64,000 nt of DNA, taken from contig DQHW01000033.1 of assembly GCA_003524305.1 (NCBI GenBank), positions 9,241 to 73,240 of the forward strand. The letters run 5' to 3'. Of the stretch, positions 8,784 to 17,510 are shown in pieces; positions within the stretch are counted from its first letter, which is position 1, and each line of letters begins with the position of its first letter. The position numbers and the translations under genes are program-made. The notes beneath the pieces are model-generated. The model was not told the DNA's origin. It saw only the letters and a list, made by a program, of their open reading frames with translations, and made no database searches. The stretch is from Anaerolineaceae bacterium (GTDB lineage Bacteria; Chloroflexota; Anaerolineae; Anaerolineales; Anaerolineaceae).

Positions 8784-10382
8784 ATGTCTGATTTCTTGTG
8801 GTGGCGGGACGGTGTAATCTATCAAATCTATCCGCGGTCGTTTGCTGACAGCAACGGCGATGGCATCGGCGATCTGCCAGGCATCACCGGTAAACTGGAT
8901 TACCTGGCCGATCTCGGTGTGGACGCCATCTGGTTGTCACCGATCAATCCCTCGCCGGATAAAGATTTTGGCTATGATGTGGCAGATTACAAGGGGATTG
9001 ACCCCAAGTATGGCACGATGGCTGATTTTGAGGAGTTGGTTAAACAGGCACATGAGCGCAAGATCAGGGTGATCCTCGACCTGGTGATGAATCACACCTC
9101 AGACCAGCATCCCTGGTTTGTTGAATCACGAAGCTCCAAAGACAACCCAAAACGGGATTGGTATCTGTGGCGATCTAGCCCCAAAGGCAAGAATGCCCCG
9201 CCGAACAATTGGCAATCCATTTTTGGCGGAAAAGCCTGGGATTATGACGAGAAGACAGGCGAATGGTACTATCACATGTTTGTCAAAGAACAACCCGACC
9301 TCAACTGGCGCAACCCGGATGTACGTGCCGAGATGATATCTGTCTTTCGTTTTTGGGCCGACCGCGGCGTGGATGGTTTCAGGCTGGATGTCTTTAACGA
9401 GTTTTTCAAAGACGATCAATTCCGCGACAACCCCGCAAAATTTGGCATTCGTCCGTTCGATCAGCAGGTGCATATTTACGATGCTGACAGACCTGAGATG
9501 ATGGGGGTGGTTGAAGAAATCCGTGCGACACTGGATGCCTACCCCGAACGCTATGCTGTGGGTGAGACCTTTTTGGCCGACCCTAAGACATCTGCCAAAT
9601 ATTGCGGTGATGGCAAACTGCATGCGGCTTTTAATTTTGCCTTTATTCACTTCGGGTGGAAGCCGGATAAATTCTTGAAATTCGTGCTGGAATGGGAAGC
9701 AACGCTCGGAGAGACCTGGCCAAATTACGTACTGAACAACCATGATACCGTGCGCAGTGCGACCCGCTTTCACGCGCCTGAAAATGATGAGCGGATGAAG
9801 GTGGCTGCAGCCATGCTGCTCACTCTGCGGGGAACACCTTTTCTCTATTATGGAGAAGAAATTGGCATGCGCGACATATCTCTCAAGAGAAGTGAATTGC
9901 AAGACCCGGTGGGTGTCACTTATTGGCCATTCAACAAAGGTCGAGATGGCTGCCGTTCGCCAATGCAGTGGTCTTCAAAGAAAAATGCCGGTTTTAGCAG
10001 CGGAAAGCCCTGGCTGAAGGTTCATACGAATTATGTCAAGCGAAATGTTAAAGCCCAGGATTCAGACCCGAAATCGATCTTGAATTTCTATCGCAAGCTG
10101 CTGAAGCTGCGTAAAAACACCCCTGCCTTACAGAAGGGCATGTTTGTGCCGCTGACTTACGATCCGCAGCAGGTGATGGGGTATCTGCGTCAGGTAGATG
10201 GGCAAACGGTGTTGGTGGCATTGAATTTCGGCAAACGAAAGATCAAGCTGGCTTTGGGTCCGCGTTTGAATGACGCCAGGTGGGAACTTCTGCTTTCAAA
10301 CAAGAGAGATACCTTACCCAAGATCGCAAAAGGCTGGCTGCATTTGAGTGGGGATGAGGCTTGTATTTTGTTGTTGAAGTAA
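8784..10382 (+). CDS. GH13 alpha-glucosidase (oligo-1,6-glucosidase type)
   Basis: A 532-residue glycoside hydrolase family 13 enzyme without a signal peptide, so probably cytoplasmic cleavage of short alpha-glucosides. The conserved regions appear in order: DFLWWRDGVIYQIYPRSF at the N-terminus, DLVMNHTSDQHPWF near residue 95, DGFRLDVFNEFF (nucleophile Asp) near 195, AVGETFL (acid/base Glu) near 255, and LNNHDTVRS (transition-state Asp) near 320. The calcium-type loop DSNGDGIGDLPGI is present. The ATG at 8784 was chosen because GAGG lies 8 nt upstream; the ATG at 8772 overlaps that site. Trehalose- or sucrose-active relatives cannot be excluded. Confidence 0.92.
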   Translation: MSDFLWWRDGVIYQIYPRSFADSNGDGIGDLPGITGKLDYLADLGVDAIWLSPINPSPDKDFGYDVADYKGIDPKYGTMADFEELVKQAHERKIRVILDLVMNHTSDQHPWFVESRSSKDNPKRDWYLWRSSPKGKNAPPNNWQSIFGGKAWDYDEKTGEWYYHMFVKEQPDLNWRNPDVRAEMISVFRFWADRGVDGFRLDVFNEFFKDDQFRDNPAKFGIRPFDQQVHIYDADRPEMMGVVEEIRATLDAYPERYAVGETFLADPKTSAKYCGDGKLHAAFNFAFIHFGWKPDKFLKFVLEWEATLGETWPNYVLNNHDTVRSATRFHAPENDERMKVAAAMLLTLRGTPFLYYGEEIGMRDISLKRSELQDPVGVTYWPFNKGRDGCRSPMQWSSKKNAGFSSGKPWLKVHTNYVKRNVKAQDSDPKSILNFYRKLLKLRKNTPALQKGMFVPLTYDPQQVMGYLRQVDGQTVLVALNFGKRKIKLALGPRLNDARWELLLSNKRDTLPKIAKGWLHLSGDEACILLLK

Positions 10383-10417
10383 AAATCCATTTTTACCCCA
10401 TTCGCCGTTTCACGGCT

Positions 10418-10438
10418 CAGGGGCGCAAACTTCGCGCC
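10418..10438. repeat. GC-rich palindromic intergenic repeat, copy A
   Basis: CAGGGGCGC followed by TTCGCGCC and ACGAA lies between the GH13 gene and its terminator. GGCGC at 10422-10426 pairs with GCGCC at 10434-10438. It resembles the element at 36334-36361 (GGGGCGCGAAG...CGCGC, then ACGAA), which suggests a dispersed non-coding repeat. Confidence 0.4.
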
Positions 10439-10486
10439 ACGAAAAGGCACTAGAAAACTTAATAAAAACAAAAGATAATTAAAGGT

Positions 10487-10523
10487 CAAGGTTCCGATTT
10501 CTTCTACAGAAATCGGAACCTTG
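10487..10523. terminator. Perfect 15-bp hairpin between convergent genes
   Basis: CAAGGTTCCGATTTC (10487-10501) pairs perfectly with its complement at 10509-10523 around a 7-nt loop. It lies between the convergent GH13 and Ldh2 genes and probably ends both transcripts. Neither side has a long T tract, so the terminator call rests on position and stem strength. A third partial copy (AGAAATCGG) follows on the right. Confidence 0.65.
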
Positions 10524-10580
10524 TTATCGTCATAGAAATCGGTGACACTAATAATCGCAGACATTAGGATGCAAAGAAGG

Positions 10581-11666
10581 TTATGCGATTTTAAGGGGTG
10601 TGAGGTCAAAATCCACGCCGTCTTCAAGACCGGTCTTTTTGAGGATATTTACAGTAGTTTCGGATAAAGCGACACCTTCCACTGTGGAGCGATCAGCGTT
10701 CTCAAATTCTTTTTCGCCGTGGATGTAAATGCGGTCTTCTCCTTCAGCCTTTGGAGATTCTTTGAGCTGGGTCAGTAACTCATCCATGTCTTTTTTGAAA
10801 CCCTCAAGTTCGCGGAAGGCTTCAATCTTGATGGCGGCGAAGAAATGACCCACGCCGGCAGCGGAATTGCTGGATGATCCATAGACATTTTCGCCAAAGG
10901 CAGAGCCGGCAAGGACGCCGGCAAATATATCCACCAGCAGCGCCAGACCGTAGCCTTTGTATCCGCGCAGTATATCTGATCCGCCGAGGGGCATGAGTGC
11001 ACCCCCTTCAATAACCTGTGCAGGGTCTTCGGTGATGATCCCTTTGCTGTTCACCCCCCAGCCGGAGGGAATGGACTTGCCTTCTTTTTGATAAACAGTG
11101 ACGCGCCCGATGGGGACTATACTGGTGGCCATATCCAGCACAAATGGACGCTGTGACTTTGCAGGTACAGCCACTGCAATTGGATTGGTACCCAGCATGG
11201 CTTTTCGACCGTAGGTAGGCGCCACCAAAGGACCTGAATTGGTGAAGCTGACGCCAATCATGTCGTGCGGCAAAGCCAGCATGGCATAATAGCCGGCGAT
11301 GCCGTAATGATTGCTATTGCGAACAGTAGCAAAGGCCAGCCCGGTGTTCGATGCTTTTTCAATACAGCTCTGCATGGTCTTAACACCAAGAGGATGACCG
11401 AGGCCGTTGTTGCCGTCAATCGCCAGGGTGGTGGGCGTTTCTTTTATGACTGTGATGGGAGAAAGCGGGTTGATCAGCCCCTTGCGGAGCCTTGAACCAT
11501 AATAACTATTCAAGCGGATCATGCCGTGTGAATCCACTCCGCGGGCATCTGCCGAGAGTAAAACATCCGCGGCCATGGAGGCATCTTCTGAAGGCACGCC
11601 CCATCGTACAAAATAACGGATGGTGTACTCTTTGAGGTCTTGAGGGTGGAAATAATATTTTGACAT
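10581..11666 (-). CDS. Malate/L-lactate dehydrogenase family (Ldh2) oxidoreductase
   Basis: About 361 residues, family-typical. These NAD(P)-dependent dehydrogenases act on malate, L-lactate, ureidoglycolate, 2,3-diketogulonate or similar 2-hydroxyacids; substrate cannot be told from sequence alone. Motifs seen are SADARGVDSHGMIRL near residue 40 with the catalytic His, NSNHYGIAGYYAMLA, TNSGPLVAPTYGRKAMLGTNPIA, and GYKGYGLALLVDIFAGVLAGS. The start is the ATG at 11666, giving MSKYYFHP, with AGAAAGGA upstream; the frame is open further but has no better site. It is a single-gene unit ending at the 10487-10523 hairpin. Confidence 0.9.
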   Translation of the reverse strand: MSKYYFHPQDLKEYTIRYFVRWGVPSEDASMAADVLLSADARGVDSHGMIRLNSYYGSRLRKGLINPLSPITVIKETPTTLAIDGNNGLGHPLGVKTMQSCIEKASNTGLAFATVRNSNHYGIAGYYAMLALPHDMIGVSFTNSGPLVAPTYGRKAMLGTNPIAVAVPAKSQRPFVLDMATSIVPIGRVTVYQKEGKSIPSGWGVNSKGIITEDPAQVIEGGALMPLGGSDILRGYKGYGLALLVDIFAGVLAGSAFGENVYGSSSNSAAGVGHFFAAIKIEAFRELEGFKKDMDELLTQLKESPKAEGEDRIYIHGEKEFENADRSTVEGVALSETTVNILKKTGLEDGVDFDLTPLKIA

Positions 11667-11769
11667 GATATCCTTTCTCGTACGATCAAAAAAAATTATA
11701 CAATATGAATGCATTTTTTATGGAAGTCAATAAGAAAAATTTGTAATCTAAAAAGAAAAAAGGACAAAC

Positions 11770-13350
11770 ATGAAAAAAATATCGGTACTATATATTGTTT
11801 TTGCCCTTATGTTGGTTGCCAGTTTGACAGGCTGCAGTGCGGTTAGTAACCTGATCAAATCGGATCCAATAAAGGAGATGCTGCTTGCGACCCCGGCCGG
11901 AACGTTGGAACGCATGGACGCTACTGATGTGGTTCAATCTACGGAGGTTCCACCAAGCGATCAACTTCTATACTCTGATGATTTCAGCGATTCTGATTCT
12001 GGCTGGAATATCATTGATGATGAATACGGCACAACAGATTATATCGATGGCAAGTACCAAGTGGTTGCGATAAAAGAAAGCAGCTATAACTGGGGGGTCG
12101 CAGGTCAATATTTTAGTGATGTCAGAATTGATGTGGATGTTGACATTCTTGATGACAATGCGGATGAGGAAGACGGGTTTGGTGTCGACTGCCGCATTCA
12201 GGAAAACGGTGACGGTTACGGATTTCGCATTGATACAAAAGGTAATATCGCCATTGAATTATTTTACGAGGATGAAACCACTGAACTTGTGGAATGGCAA
12301 TACAATGATGCGGTTTATACGGATGGCAGAACCAATCATCTGACCGCCATCTGTAATGGCGCAGATTTGACGCTAAAAGTGAATGATGTACAAGTGGCTT
12401 CAACCACTGATTACACTTTCTTTTCAGGCGATATCGCCCTTTCTGTGTATTCCGGAAGTGCCGACCCAATCACTGCGGCTTTTGATAATTTAATGGTTCA
12501 TGCTGCCACGATTGCCGACGTCAATGTTCCCGCCTCATCAGACGATTTTGCACTTGAACTAAATAATGAGTCTGATTTTACAATCTGCGGATTATTCATA
12601 GTGCCTTCGGCCGAGGAATTTTGGAATGATGATTTGTTGGCAGATGGTGAATCCATTGCACCTGGTGAGAGCCGTAACTTCTCAAATCTTACTGATTCAA
12701 GCGTGGATATCAGAGCCGAAACGTGCGACTATTTCACAGTGAATGAAGCTTATGAAATTAATTTGATTTCAACATCCACTTACGATTTGACCGGTCCGCG
12801 CAGGCTGCTACACCAGCCTTTTGATAATACGGAGGGCTGGCCTAATGGCGTGGTGGATGGCGGGATGGTCTCCAACTCAAACGGAGAGCTCTATTCACTC
12901 ACAGTTACTGAAGCTGACAAGTTGGTGACTGTCAGCAGCGATTTTTCAGGTCAGGACCTGATCCTGTTTGCCAAGGCTTCCATGGTAAAGGCCGGTGCTG
13001 AGGATATGGGGATATACGGTTTAACCTGTCGCATGCAGCCGAATGGCAGTGGTGTCTTTTTCGCCATCCGTGGGGACGGCATGGCAAGTATAATCGCGAT
13101 CAACAAAGGCGAGATGGAGCAGCTTACCGACTGGACGATTTCAGAATATATCAATGTTGGTATAGAAGAAAATAATATTGAGGCAGATTGTTTGGATTCT
13201 TACTACACCATGTTTGTGAATGGTGATTATGTCGGATATGTTGAAGATACACGCTACCAGAGCGGCAAGGTGGGTGTGGCTGTGTTCTCGCCAGCGGGCG
13301 AATCGACTCAGGCTGATTTTGATTTCATAGATGTTTATGCCGGAGAGTAA
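11770..13350 (+). CDS. Exported lipoprotein with two LamG/DUF1080-like domains
   Basis: A 526-residue protein with a lipoprotein signal: a charged start, a hydrophobic core, and lipobox SLTGC with Cys22. Two similar beta-rich modules are visible. The first, near residues 65-245, begins YSDDFSDSDSGWN and includes GYGFRIDTKGNIAIELFY. The second, near 345-525, begins HQPFDNTEGWP and includes FFAIRGDGMASIIAI. Both follow the pattern of concanavalin-like carbohydrate-binding or lamin-G folds. Between them is a ~100-residue region with SDFTICGLFIVPSAEEFW. It is probably anchored outside the membrane, with function unknown. The same kind of domain ends the protein at 27645-29720. Confidence 0.7.
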   Translation: MKKISVLYIVFALMLVASLTGCSAVSNLIKSDPIKEMLLATPAGTLERMDATDVVQSTEVPPSDQLLYSDDFSDSDSGWNIIDDEYGTTDYIDGKYQVVAIKESSYNWGVAGQYFSDVRIDVDVDILDDNADEEDGFGVDCRIQENGDGYGFRIDTKGNIAIELFYEDETTELVEWQYNDAVYTDGRTNHLTAICNGADLTLKVNDVQVASTTDYTFFSGDIALSVYSGSADPITAAFDNLMVHAATIADVNVPASSDDFALELNNESDFTICGLFIVPSAEEFWNDDLLADGESIAPGESRNFSNLTDSSVDIRAETCDYFTVNEAYEINLISTSTYDLTGPRRLLHQPFDNTEGWPNGVVDGGMVSNSNGELYSLTVTEADKLVTVSSDFSGQDLILFAKASMVKAGAEDMGIYGLTCRMQPNGSGVFFAIRGDGMASIIAINKGEMEQLTDWTISEYINVGIEENNIEADCLDSYYTMFVNGDYVGYVEDTRYQSGKVGVAVFSPAGESTQADFDFIDVYAGE

Positions 13351-13413
13351 AGTACTTTAACCACGAAACACACGGAATACACGAAAATTTGGGCTTTTTC
13401 TCATCAACCCCGA

Positions 13414-13446
13414 CCCTTCTCCCGCATGCGGGAGAAGGGTGCTTTT
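13414..13446 (+). terminator. Terminator after the LamG-like lipoprotein
   Basis: CCCTTCTCCCGCA and its exact complement form a 26-nt palindrome at 13414-13439, followed by TGCTTTTTCT. It lies 64 bp after the lipoprotein stop. The palindrome has no loop, so the RNA would lose central pairs, but it fits an intrinsic terminator. Confidence 0.75.
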
Positions 13447-13530
13447 TCTTATATTAGGGCACAAAAACAAGAATGTAAAAAGCAAAATTCAAAAAGTCAG
13501 GAAGCGGAATTATGGATTGCAAGTCTCCTC

Positions 13531-13585
13531 TTGACTTAATAGTAAGCATTCAGTACAATTTGACCAAAATTGAATAATTGGTCAA
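13531..13585 (+). promoter_or_regulatory. tetR promoter with overlapping operator
   Basis: The -35 box TTGACT (13531-13536) and -10 box TACAAT (13554-13559) are separated by exactly 17 bp. Immediately after, TTGACCAA at 13560-13567 and TTGGTCAA at 13578-13585 form a perfect 8-bp inverted repeat that covers the expected transcription start. The adjacent tetR gene makes this a likely self-binding operator. Confidence 0.75.
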
Positions 13586-13588
13586 AAA

Positions 13589-14284
13589 ATGAAAAATCCG
13601 ACTGTAAACAAGAAAAGAATGGAAAGACCGATGCGGATACTTGAGGCAGCGGGGCGATTGATGACTCGCTACGGGTTCGACAAAACCACGGTGGATGAGA
13701 TCGCCAAAGAAGCCGGTGTGTCAAAAGGGGCAATTTACCTGGTTTGGCCGGGGAAGGAAGAACTCGTGGATGCCTTGATCGAGTTCGAGATGAAGAAGGT
13801 GATGCTTGACCTGCGTTCGCGCATCCTTGCGGATGAAAAGAGCGATTCGATTGCGGTACTTTACCGACATTCATTATTGTCCATCCAGCAGAATCCTTTG
13901 GTCAGTGCTTTGTATACTCGTGATGGAAAGATATTGGGAAACTTTGTTCACCGACAGGTTCCTGAACGTTACACCAAACGTCTGCTGATGAGCAAGGAAG
14001 CTGTCGCGGGCATGCAGTCCGCGGGGCTGCTGCGTGATGACCTTTCAGCAGAGGTGATCACCTATTTGTTCAGCATCATGGCATGGGGATTTCTGAGTAT
14101 CAGCAGCGTCATCCCCGTTGAAAACGCGCCGCCCATAGATTCAACAGTAGAAGCGATCGCAGCCATGGTCGAAAACGGATTGACGCGACCTGGCAGCAAT
14201 CGGTCCTTGATTAAAGAATCCACGTTACAGATGCTGGATTTAATGGTTGAACAATATGAGAAAAGAGAAGAACATGCAAAATGA
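13589..14284 (+). CDS. TetR family transcriptional regulator
   Basis: A 231-residue TetR-type repressor. The N-terminal helix-turn-helix shows RILEAAGRLMTRYGFDKTTVDEIAKEAGVSKGAIYLVWPGKEEL, a typical TetR pattern, near residues 16-58. The C-terminal ligand domain is poorly conserved and does not reveal an inducer. The first ATG directly follows the operator and lacks a clear ribosome binding site; the ATG at 13619, with AAGAAAAG upstream, is an alternative start. The gene overlaps the following hydrolase by 11 bp, so the two are one operon. Confidence 0.9.
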   Translation: MKNPTVNKKRMERPMRILEAAGRLMTRYGFDKTTVDEIAKEAGVSKGAIYLVWPGKEELVDALIEFEMKKVMLDLRSRILADEKSDSIAVLYRHSLLSIQQNPLVSALYTRDGKILGNFVHRQVPERYTKRLLMSKEAVAGMQSAGLLRDDLSAEVITYLFSIMAWGFLSISSVIPVENAPPIDSTVEAIAAMVENGLTRPGSNRSLIKESTLQMLDLMVEQYEKREEHAK

Positions 14285-15074
14285 AATGCAGGAATTTGTC
14301 TTGGAACGAGAGAATTATAATATCCATTATTGGTTGGGCGGCCTCGAAACTGCTCCGCTGGTGGCATTTACACACGGCGCAACCATAGATCATCATGAGT
14401 GGGATGCCACACTGCCAATTGTTGCAGGAAAATTTCGGGTTTTAACCTGGGACATGCCAGATCATGGACTTTCTCGTCCTGCACCATTTTCAATGGCTGC
14501 AGCGAAGGATGATCTTGTCGCAATATTGGATGTTATCCATGTAGATCAAGCCATTTTGGTTGGGCATTCTCTCGGCGGTAATTTGGGTCAGGAAGTCGCT
14601 TTTTTTCACCCAGAGCGGGTAAAAGCATTGTTCTGTCTCGATTGTACATGGAATTTTCAAAAACTCACCAAACTTGAAAAATGGATGCTTGACCATGCAG
14701 AGGGTATCCTTGGACTTTATTCTGAAAAATCTTTGATAGAGCAGTCGCTAAAGGCGACAGCCCTCTCGAAAGAATCTCAGGAATTTCTGCGGCGTTCGAT
14801 GGCTTCACACAACAAAGCTGAATTTATTCGTACATTGATGGCCGGTTCAACCTGTCTGCATTATGAACCCGAATATACAATCAATAAACCTCTATTATTA
14901 ATGGTCGGAGACAAGGATCGCACCGGCAATATTCGCAAGGCGATGCCCGCCTGGGCAAAAGTTGAACCCAATTGTAAGTTGGTAATTGTGCCCAAGGCCA
15001 TGCATGCGGTCAATTTTGATGCACCAGAGGTATTCCACAAGGAGTTATTGGATTTTTTGAAGGTGAATGCATGA
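14274..15074 (+). CDS. Alpha/beta hydrolase
   Basis: A 266-residue alpha/beta hydrolase. The nucleophile elbow GHSLGGN (Ser near residue 98) follows ILDVIHVDQAILV; VGDKDRTG carries a likely Asp and AMHAVNFDAP the catalytic His. The oxyanion segment FTHGATIDHHEWD is near residue 30. No signal peptide is present. The start at 14274 (AGAAGAAC before the ATG) overlaps the end of tetR, which indicates translational coupling. As the only partner of the TetR gene, it probably acts on the ligand the regulator senses. Substrate is unknown; haloperoxidase- or lipase-like members share this pattern. Confidence 0.88.
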   Translation: MQNEMQEFVLERENYNIHYWLGGLETAPLVAFTHGATIDHHEWDATLPIVAGKFRVLTWDMPDHGLSRPAPFSMAAAKDDLVAILDVIHVDQAILVGHSLGGNLGQEVAFFHPERVKALFCLDCTWNFQKLTKLEKWMLDHAEGILGLYSEKSLIEQSLKATALSKESQEFLRRSMASHNKAEFIRTLMAGSTCLHYEPEYTINKPLLLMVGDKDRTGNIRKAMPAWAKVEPNCKLVIVPKAMHAVNFDAPEVFHKELLDFLKVNA

Positions 15075-15145
15075 GATAGGTATGGTTTGTAACGAAACAA
15101 CCATTTTTTGTTTGGTTAATTTTTTCTTCAAAAATGAAAAATGGT

Positions 15146-15163
15146 GGCACGGCACGCCGTGCC
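15146..15163 (-). terminator. Terminator after fhs
   Basis: GGCACGGC and GCCGTGCC form an 8-bp perfect stem around AC, 12 bp beyond the fhs stop. On the minus strand ACCATTTTTCATTTTT follows, which fits intrinsic termination. Confidence 0.7.
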
Positions 15164-15174
15164 CCTACAGGACC

Positions 15175-17097
15175 TTAACTTAAACCGATAATTCGGCCTG
15201 TTTCGGGTTCGATGTCGATCTCCATGAAGATGGGGCGGGTGGGCAGCCCCGGCATGGTGGACATGGTTCCCAACAGCGGGTAGAGGAAGCCGGCGCCTAC
15301 TGATGCACGCACATCGCGGATGGGGATGATAAAGCCCGTCGGTACGCCTTTGAGGGCAGCATCATGCGATAGACTCAAATGGGTCTTGGCCATGCAGATG
15401 GGTAATTTGCCAAAGCCCAGGCGGGTGTAATCCGCGATGCGCTCTTCAGCTTCGGGCGTGTACTCCACACCGGCTGCGCCGTAAATATCACGCGCGATAG
15501 TCTCAATCTTGGTCTTGATGGAGTCTTCAAGCGGATAAAGGAACTTGAAATCGGACTTCATTTCACCAGCCTTGATCACGGCGTGAGCCAGGTCGACCGC
15601 CCCTTCGCCGCCTTTTTCCCAATGTTCGCATACCACGGCATCCACAGCGCCGCCTTGTTCGATGGCAGCTTTGCGTACCAATTCCAGTTCGGCATCGGAA
15701 TCAGCGACGAATTTGTTAACCGCCACCACCACGGGTACGCCGAATTTATTGGCAGTCTTAATATGGTGCAGCATGTTTCCCAGACCGGCGCGCAGCAGGT
15801 CAAGGTTTTCGGAGGTGTAAGCCGGATCAAGCGGCTTGCCTGCCACCACCTTGGGTCCGCCGCCGTGCATCTTGAGCGCACGAATGGTGGCCACCAGCAC
15901 CACCACGGAGGGTTTGAGGCCGGAGTAGCGGCACTTGATGTTCATGAATTTTTCCATGCCCATATCCGCGCCAAAGCCTGATTCCGTAATTACATAATCA
16001 GCCAGCTTGAGGGCGATCTTATCTGCGATGATTGAGGAGTTGCCATGGGCGATGTTGGCAAATGGGCCTGCGTGCACGAAGACAGGCGTGCCTTCGACAG
16101 TTTGCATGAGGGTGGGTTTAATGGCGTCGCGCATGAGCACGGTCATGGCACCGGCCACACCCAGGTCTTCAGCGGTGACAGCCTCGCCGGCTTTACTGAT
16201 GCCGATGACGATGCGGCCGAGGCGTTCGCGCATGTCTTTGAGGCTGGTGGTCAAAGCCAGGATGGCCATGATCTCTGAAGCCACGGTGATGTCGTAACCG
16301 GTGTTGCGGGTAAAGCCTTTTTCTTCGGGGCCGACGCCGATGGTGATGCCGCGCAGGAAGCGGTCAGAAGTATCCACAACGCGGCGCCAGGTGATGGTCT
16401 CGGGGTCAATATCCAGGCGGCAGAGCTTGCGGCGTTCTTCGGGTGTCAATTCATCAGGGTCGGAGGCGGTAATCTTGAGTTTTTCAAGCCTTACGACCAT
16501 GCCTTTGGTAAAGTGGCGTCTGCCGGTTTTATCCGCGGGCAGCAGGCGGTTGAAAAGCTGCTCGTCGGTGGCTTCCGATTCGTGGAACATGCGGGCGTCA
16601 ATGGCAGCGGCGCACAGGTTGTTGGCTGCTGTGATGGCGTGGATATCCCCGGTGAGGTGCAGGTTGAATTCTTCCATGGGTACCACTTGCGAGTAGCCGC
16701 CGCCGGCGGCTCCGCCCTTGATGCCGAAGGTTGGTCCTTGTGAGGGTTGGCGAATGCAGGTGATCACGCTTTTACCCAGGTGAGCACCAAGCGCCTGGCT
16801 GAGCCCAACGGTGGTGGTAGTTTTTCCTTCACCCAGCGGGGTGGGGGTGATGGCGGTGACATCAATATACTTTCCATCAGGGATGTGATGAAGCCGCTGC
16901 AACACTTCAAGGCGCACCTTGGCTTTGGTGTCGCCATATTGTTCAATCTCGGTAGGCAGCAATCCGAGCTCAGAAGCGATCAGGGTGATTGGTTTGAGTG
17001 CGGCTTCTTGTGCGATTTCAATGTCGCTGGGTACGGGTGAACGCCTCTTGAGCGGCGTGGCAGTAAAAGATTTGAGGACTTTGGTTTCGGGGGACAT
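15175..17097 (-). CDS. fhs: Formate--tetrahydrofolate ligase
   Basis: A 640-residue enzyme that joins formate to tetrahydrofolate with ATP to give 10-formyl-THF, used in one-carbon metabolism and in the methyl branch of the Wood-Ljungdahl pathway. The P-loop is in [20 protein letters not shown] near residue 85. Other family blocks are [49 protein letters not shown] and [15 protein letters not shown], the last near the folate site. It ends with [26 protein letters not shown], also typical. The protein is about 80 residues longer than the usual ~556, mostly through an N-terminal extension and insertions. It is a single gene; no other Wood-Ljungdahl genes are in the window. Confidence 0.96.
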   Translation of the reverse strand: MSPETKVLKSFTATPLKRRSPVPSDIEIAQEAALKPITLIASELGLLPTEIEQYGDTKAKVRLEVLQRLHHIPDGKYIDVTAITPTPLGEGKTTTTVGLSQALGAHLGKSVITCIRQPSQGPTFGIKGGAAGGGYSQVVPMEEFNLHLTGDIHAITAANNLCAAAIDARMFHESEATDEQLFNRLLPADKTGRRHFTKGMVVRLEKLKITASDPDELTPEERRKLCRLDIDPETITWRRVVDTSDRFLRGITIGVGPEEKGFTRNTGYDITVASEIMAILALTTSLKDMRERLGRIVIGISKAGEAVTAEDLGVAGAMTVLMRDAIKPTLMQTVEGTPVFVHAGPFANIAHGNSSIIADKIALKLADYVITESGFGADMGMEKFMNIKCRYSGLKPSVVVLVATIRALKMHGGGPKVVAGKPLDPAYTSENLDLLRAGLGNMLHHIKTANKFGVPVVVAVNKFVADSDAELELVRKAAIEQGGAVDAVVCEHWEKGGEGAVDLAHAVIKAGEMKSDFKFLYPLEDSIKTKIETIARDIYGAAGVEYTPEAEERIADYTRLGFGKLPICMAKTHLSLSHDAALKGVPTGFIIPIRDVRASVGAGFLYPLLGTMSTMPGLPTRPIFMEIDIEPETGRIIGLS

Positions 17098-17205
17098 TTA
17101 AAACCTCCTGCAAAATGGTTATATATTTCATTAAAGACGATTTATTGTGATTTCGCAAGGTAAAAAAGTATGTTTGTTGCAAGCCAATTGAAAGCTAATT
17201 CATCG

Positions 17206-17233
17206 TTGCAAGTTGAATTTTATATGCTATACT
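17206..17233 (+). promoter_or_regulatory. Promoter for the DUF5679 gene
   Basis: TTGCAA (17206-17211) and TATACT (17228-17233) are separated by 16 bp, 58 bp upstream of the start codon. The gene also has a strong GGAGG ribosome binding site. Confidence 0.65.
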
Positions 17234-17290
17234 CACTTTGTAATACTAAGTAAGCTATCAAACCTGTACAAATATTGAATGGAGGAAAAT

Positions 17291-17437
17291 ATGGCTGAAG
17301 TTGCTTATTGCATGAAGTGTAAGAAGAAAACCGATATGAAAGAAACTCAAGAAGTGACCATGAAGAACGGTCGCAAAGCCCTCAAGGGCAAATGCACTGT
17401 CTGCGGCACCGGAATGTACAAGATCCTTGGAAAGTAA
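17291..17437 (+). CDS. DUF5679 small zinc-ribbon-like protein
   Basis: A 48-residue protein with two CxxC motifs, YCMKCKKKT near residues 6-14 and GKCTVCGTG near 33-41, which should bind one zinc. The pattern matches the small DUF5679 family, whose function is not known to me. GGAGGAAAAT stands just before the ATG, and the gene has its own promoter and terminator. That arrangement points to an independent, well-expressed gene. Lysines make up a large share of the protein, so nucleic-acid binding is possible but unproven. Confidence 0.85.
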   Translation: MAEVAYCMKCKKKTDMKETQEVTMKNGRKALKGKCTVCGTGMYKILGK

Positions 17438-17459
17438 TTTTATCCTTTGATCGCAAAAA

Positions 17460-17488
17460 CCGCACCTTTTTAGGTGCGGTTTTTTTTA
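17460..17488. terminator. Bidirectional terminator
   Basis: CCGCACCT (17460-17467) pairs with AGGTGCGG (17472-17479) around a 4-nt loop and is followed by eight T on the plus strand and five T on the minus strand. It serves the DUF5679 gene and the convergent ada gene. Confidence 0.9.
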
Positions 17489-17510
17489 TCTGGATAAACC
17501 ATTCGGTAAT

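Noticed and set aside
9126..9902. 258-codon frame antisense to the GH13 gene
   Set aside because: It is a shadow of the conserved glucosidase frame; no motif or ribosome site supports it.
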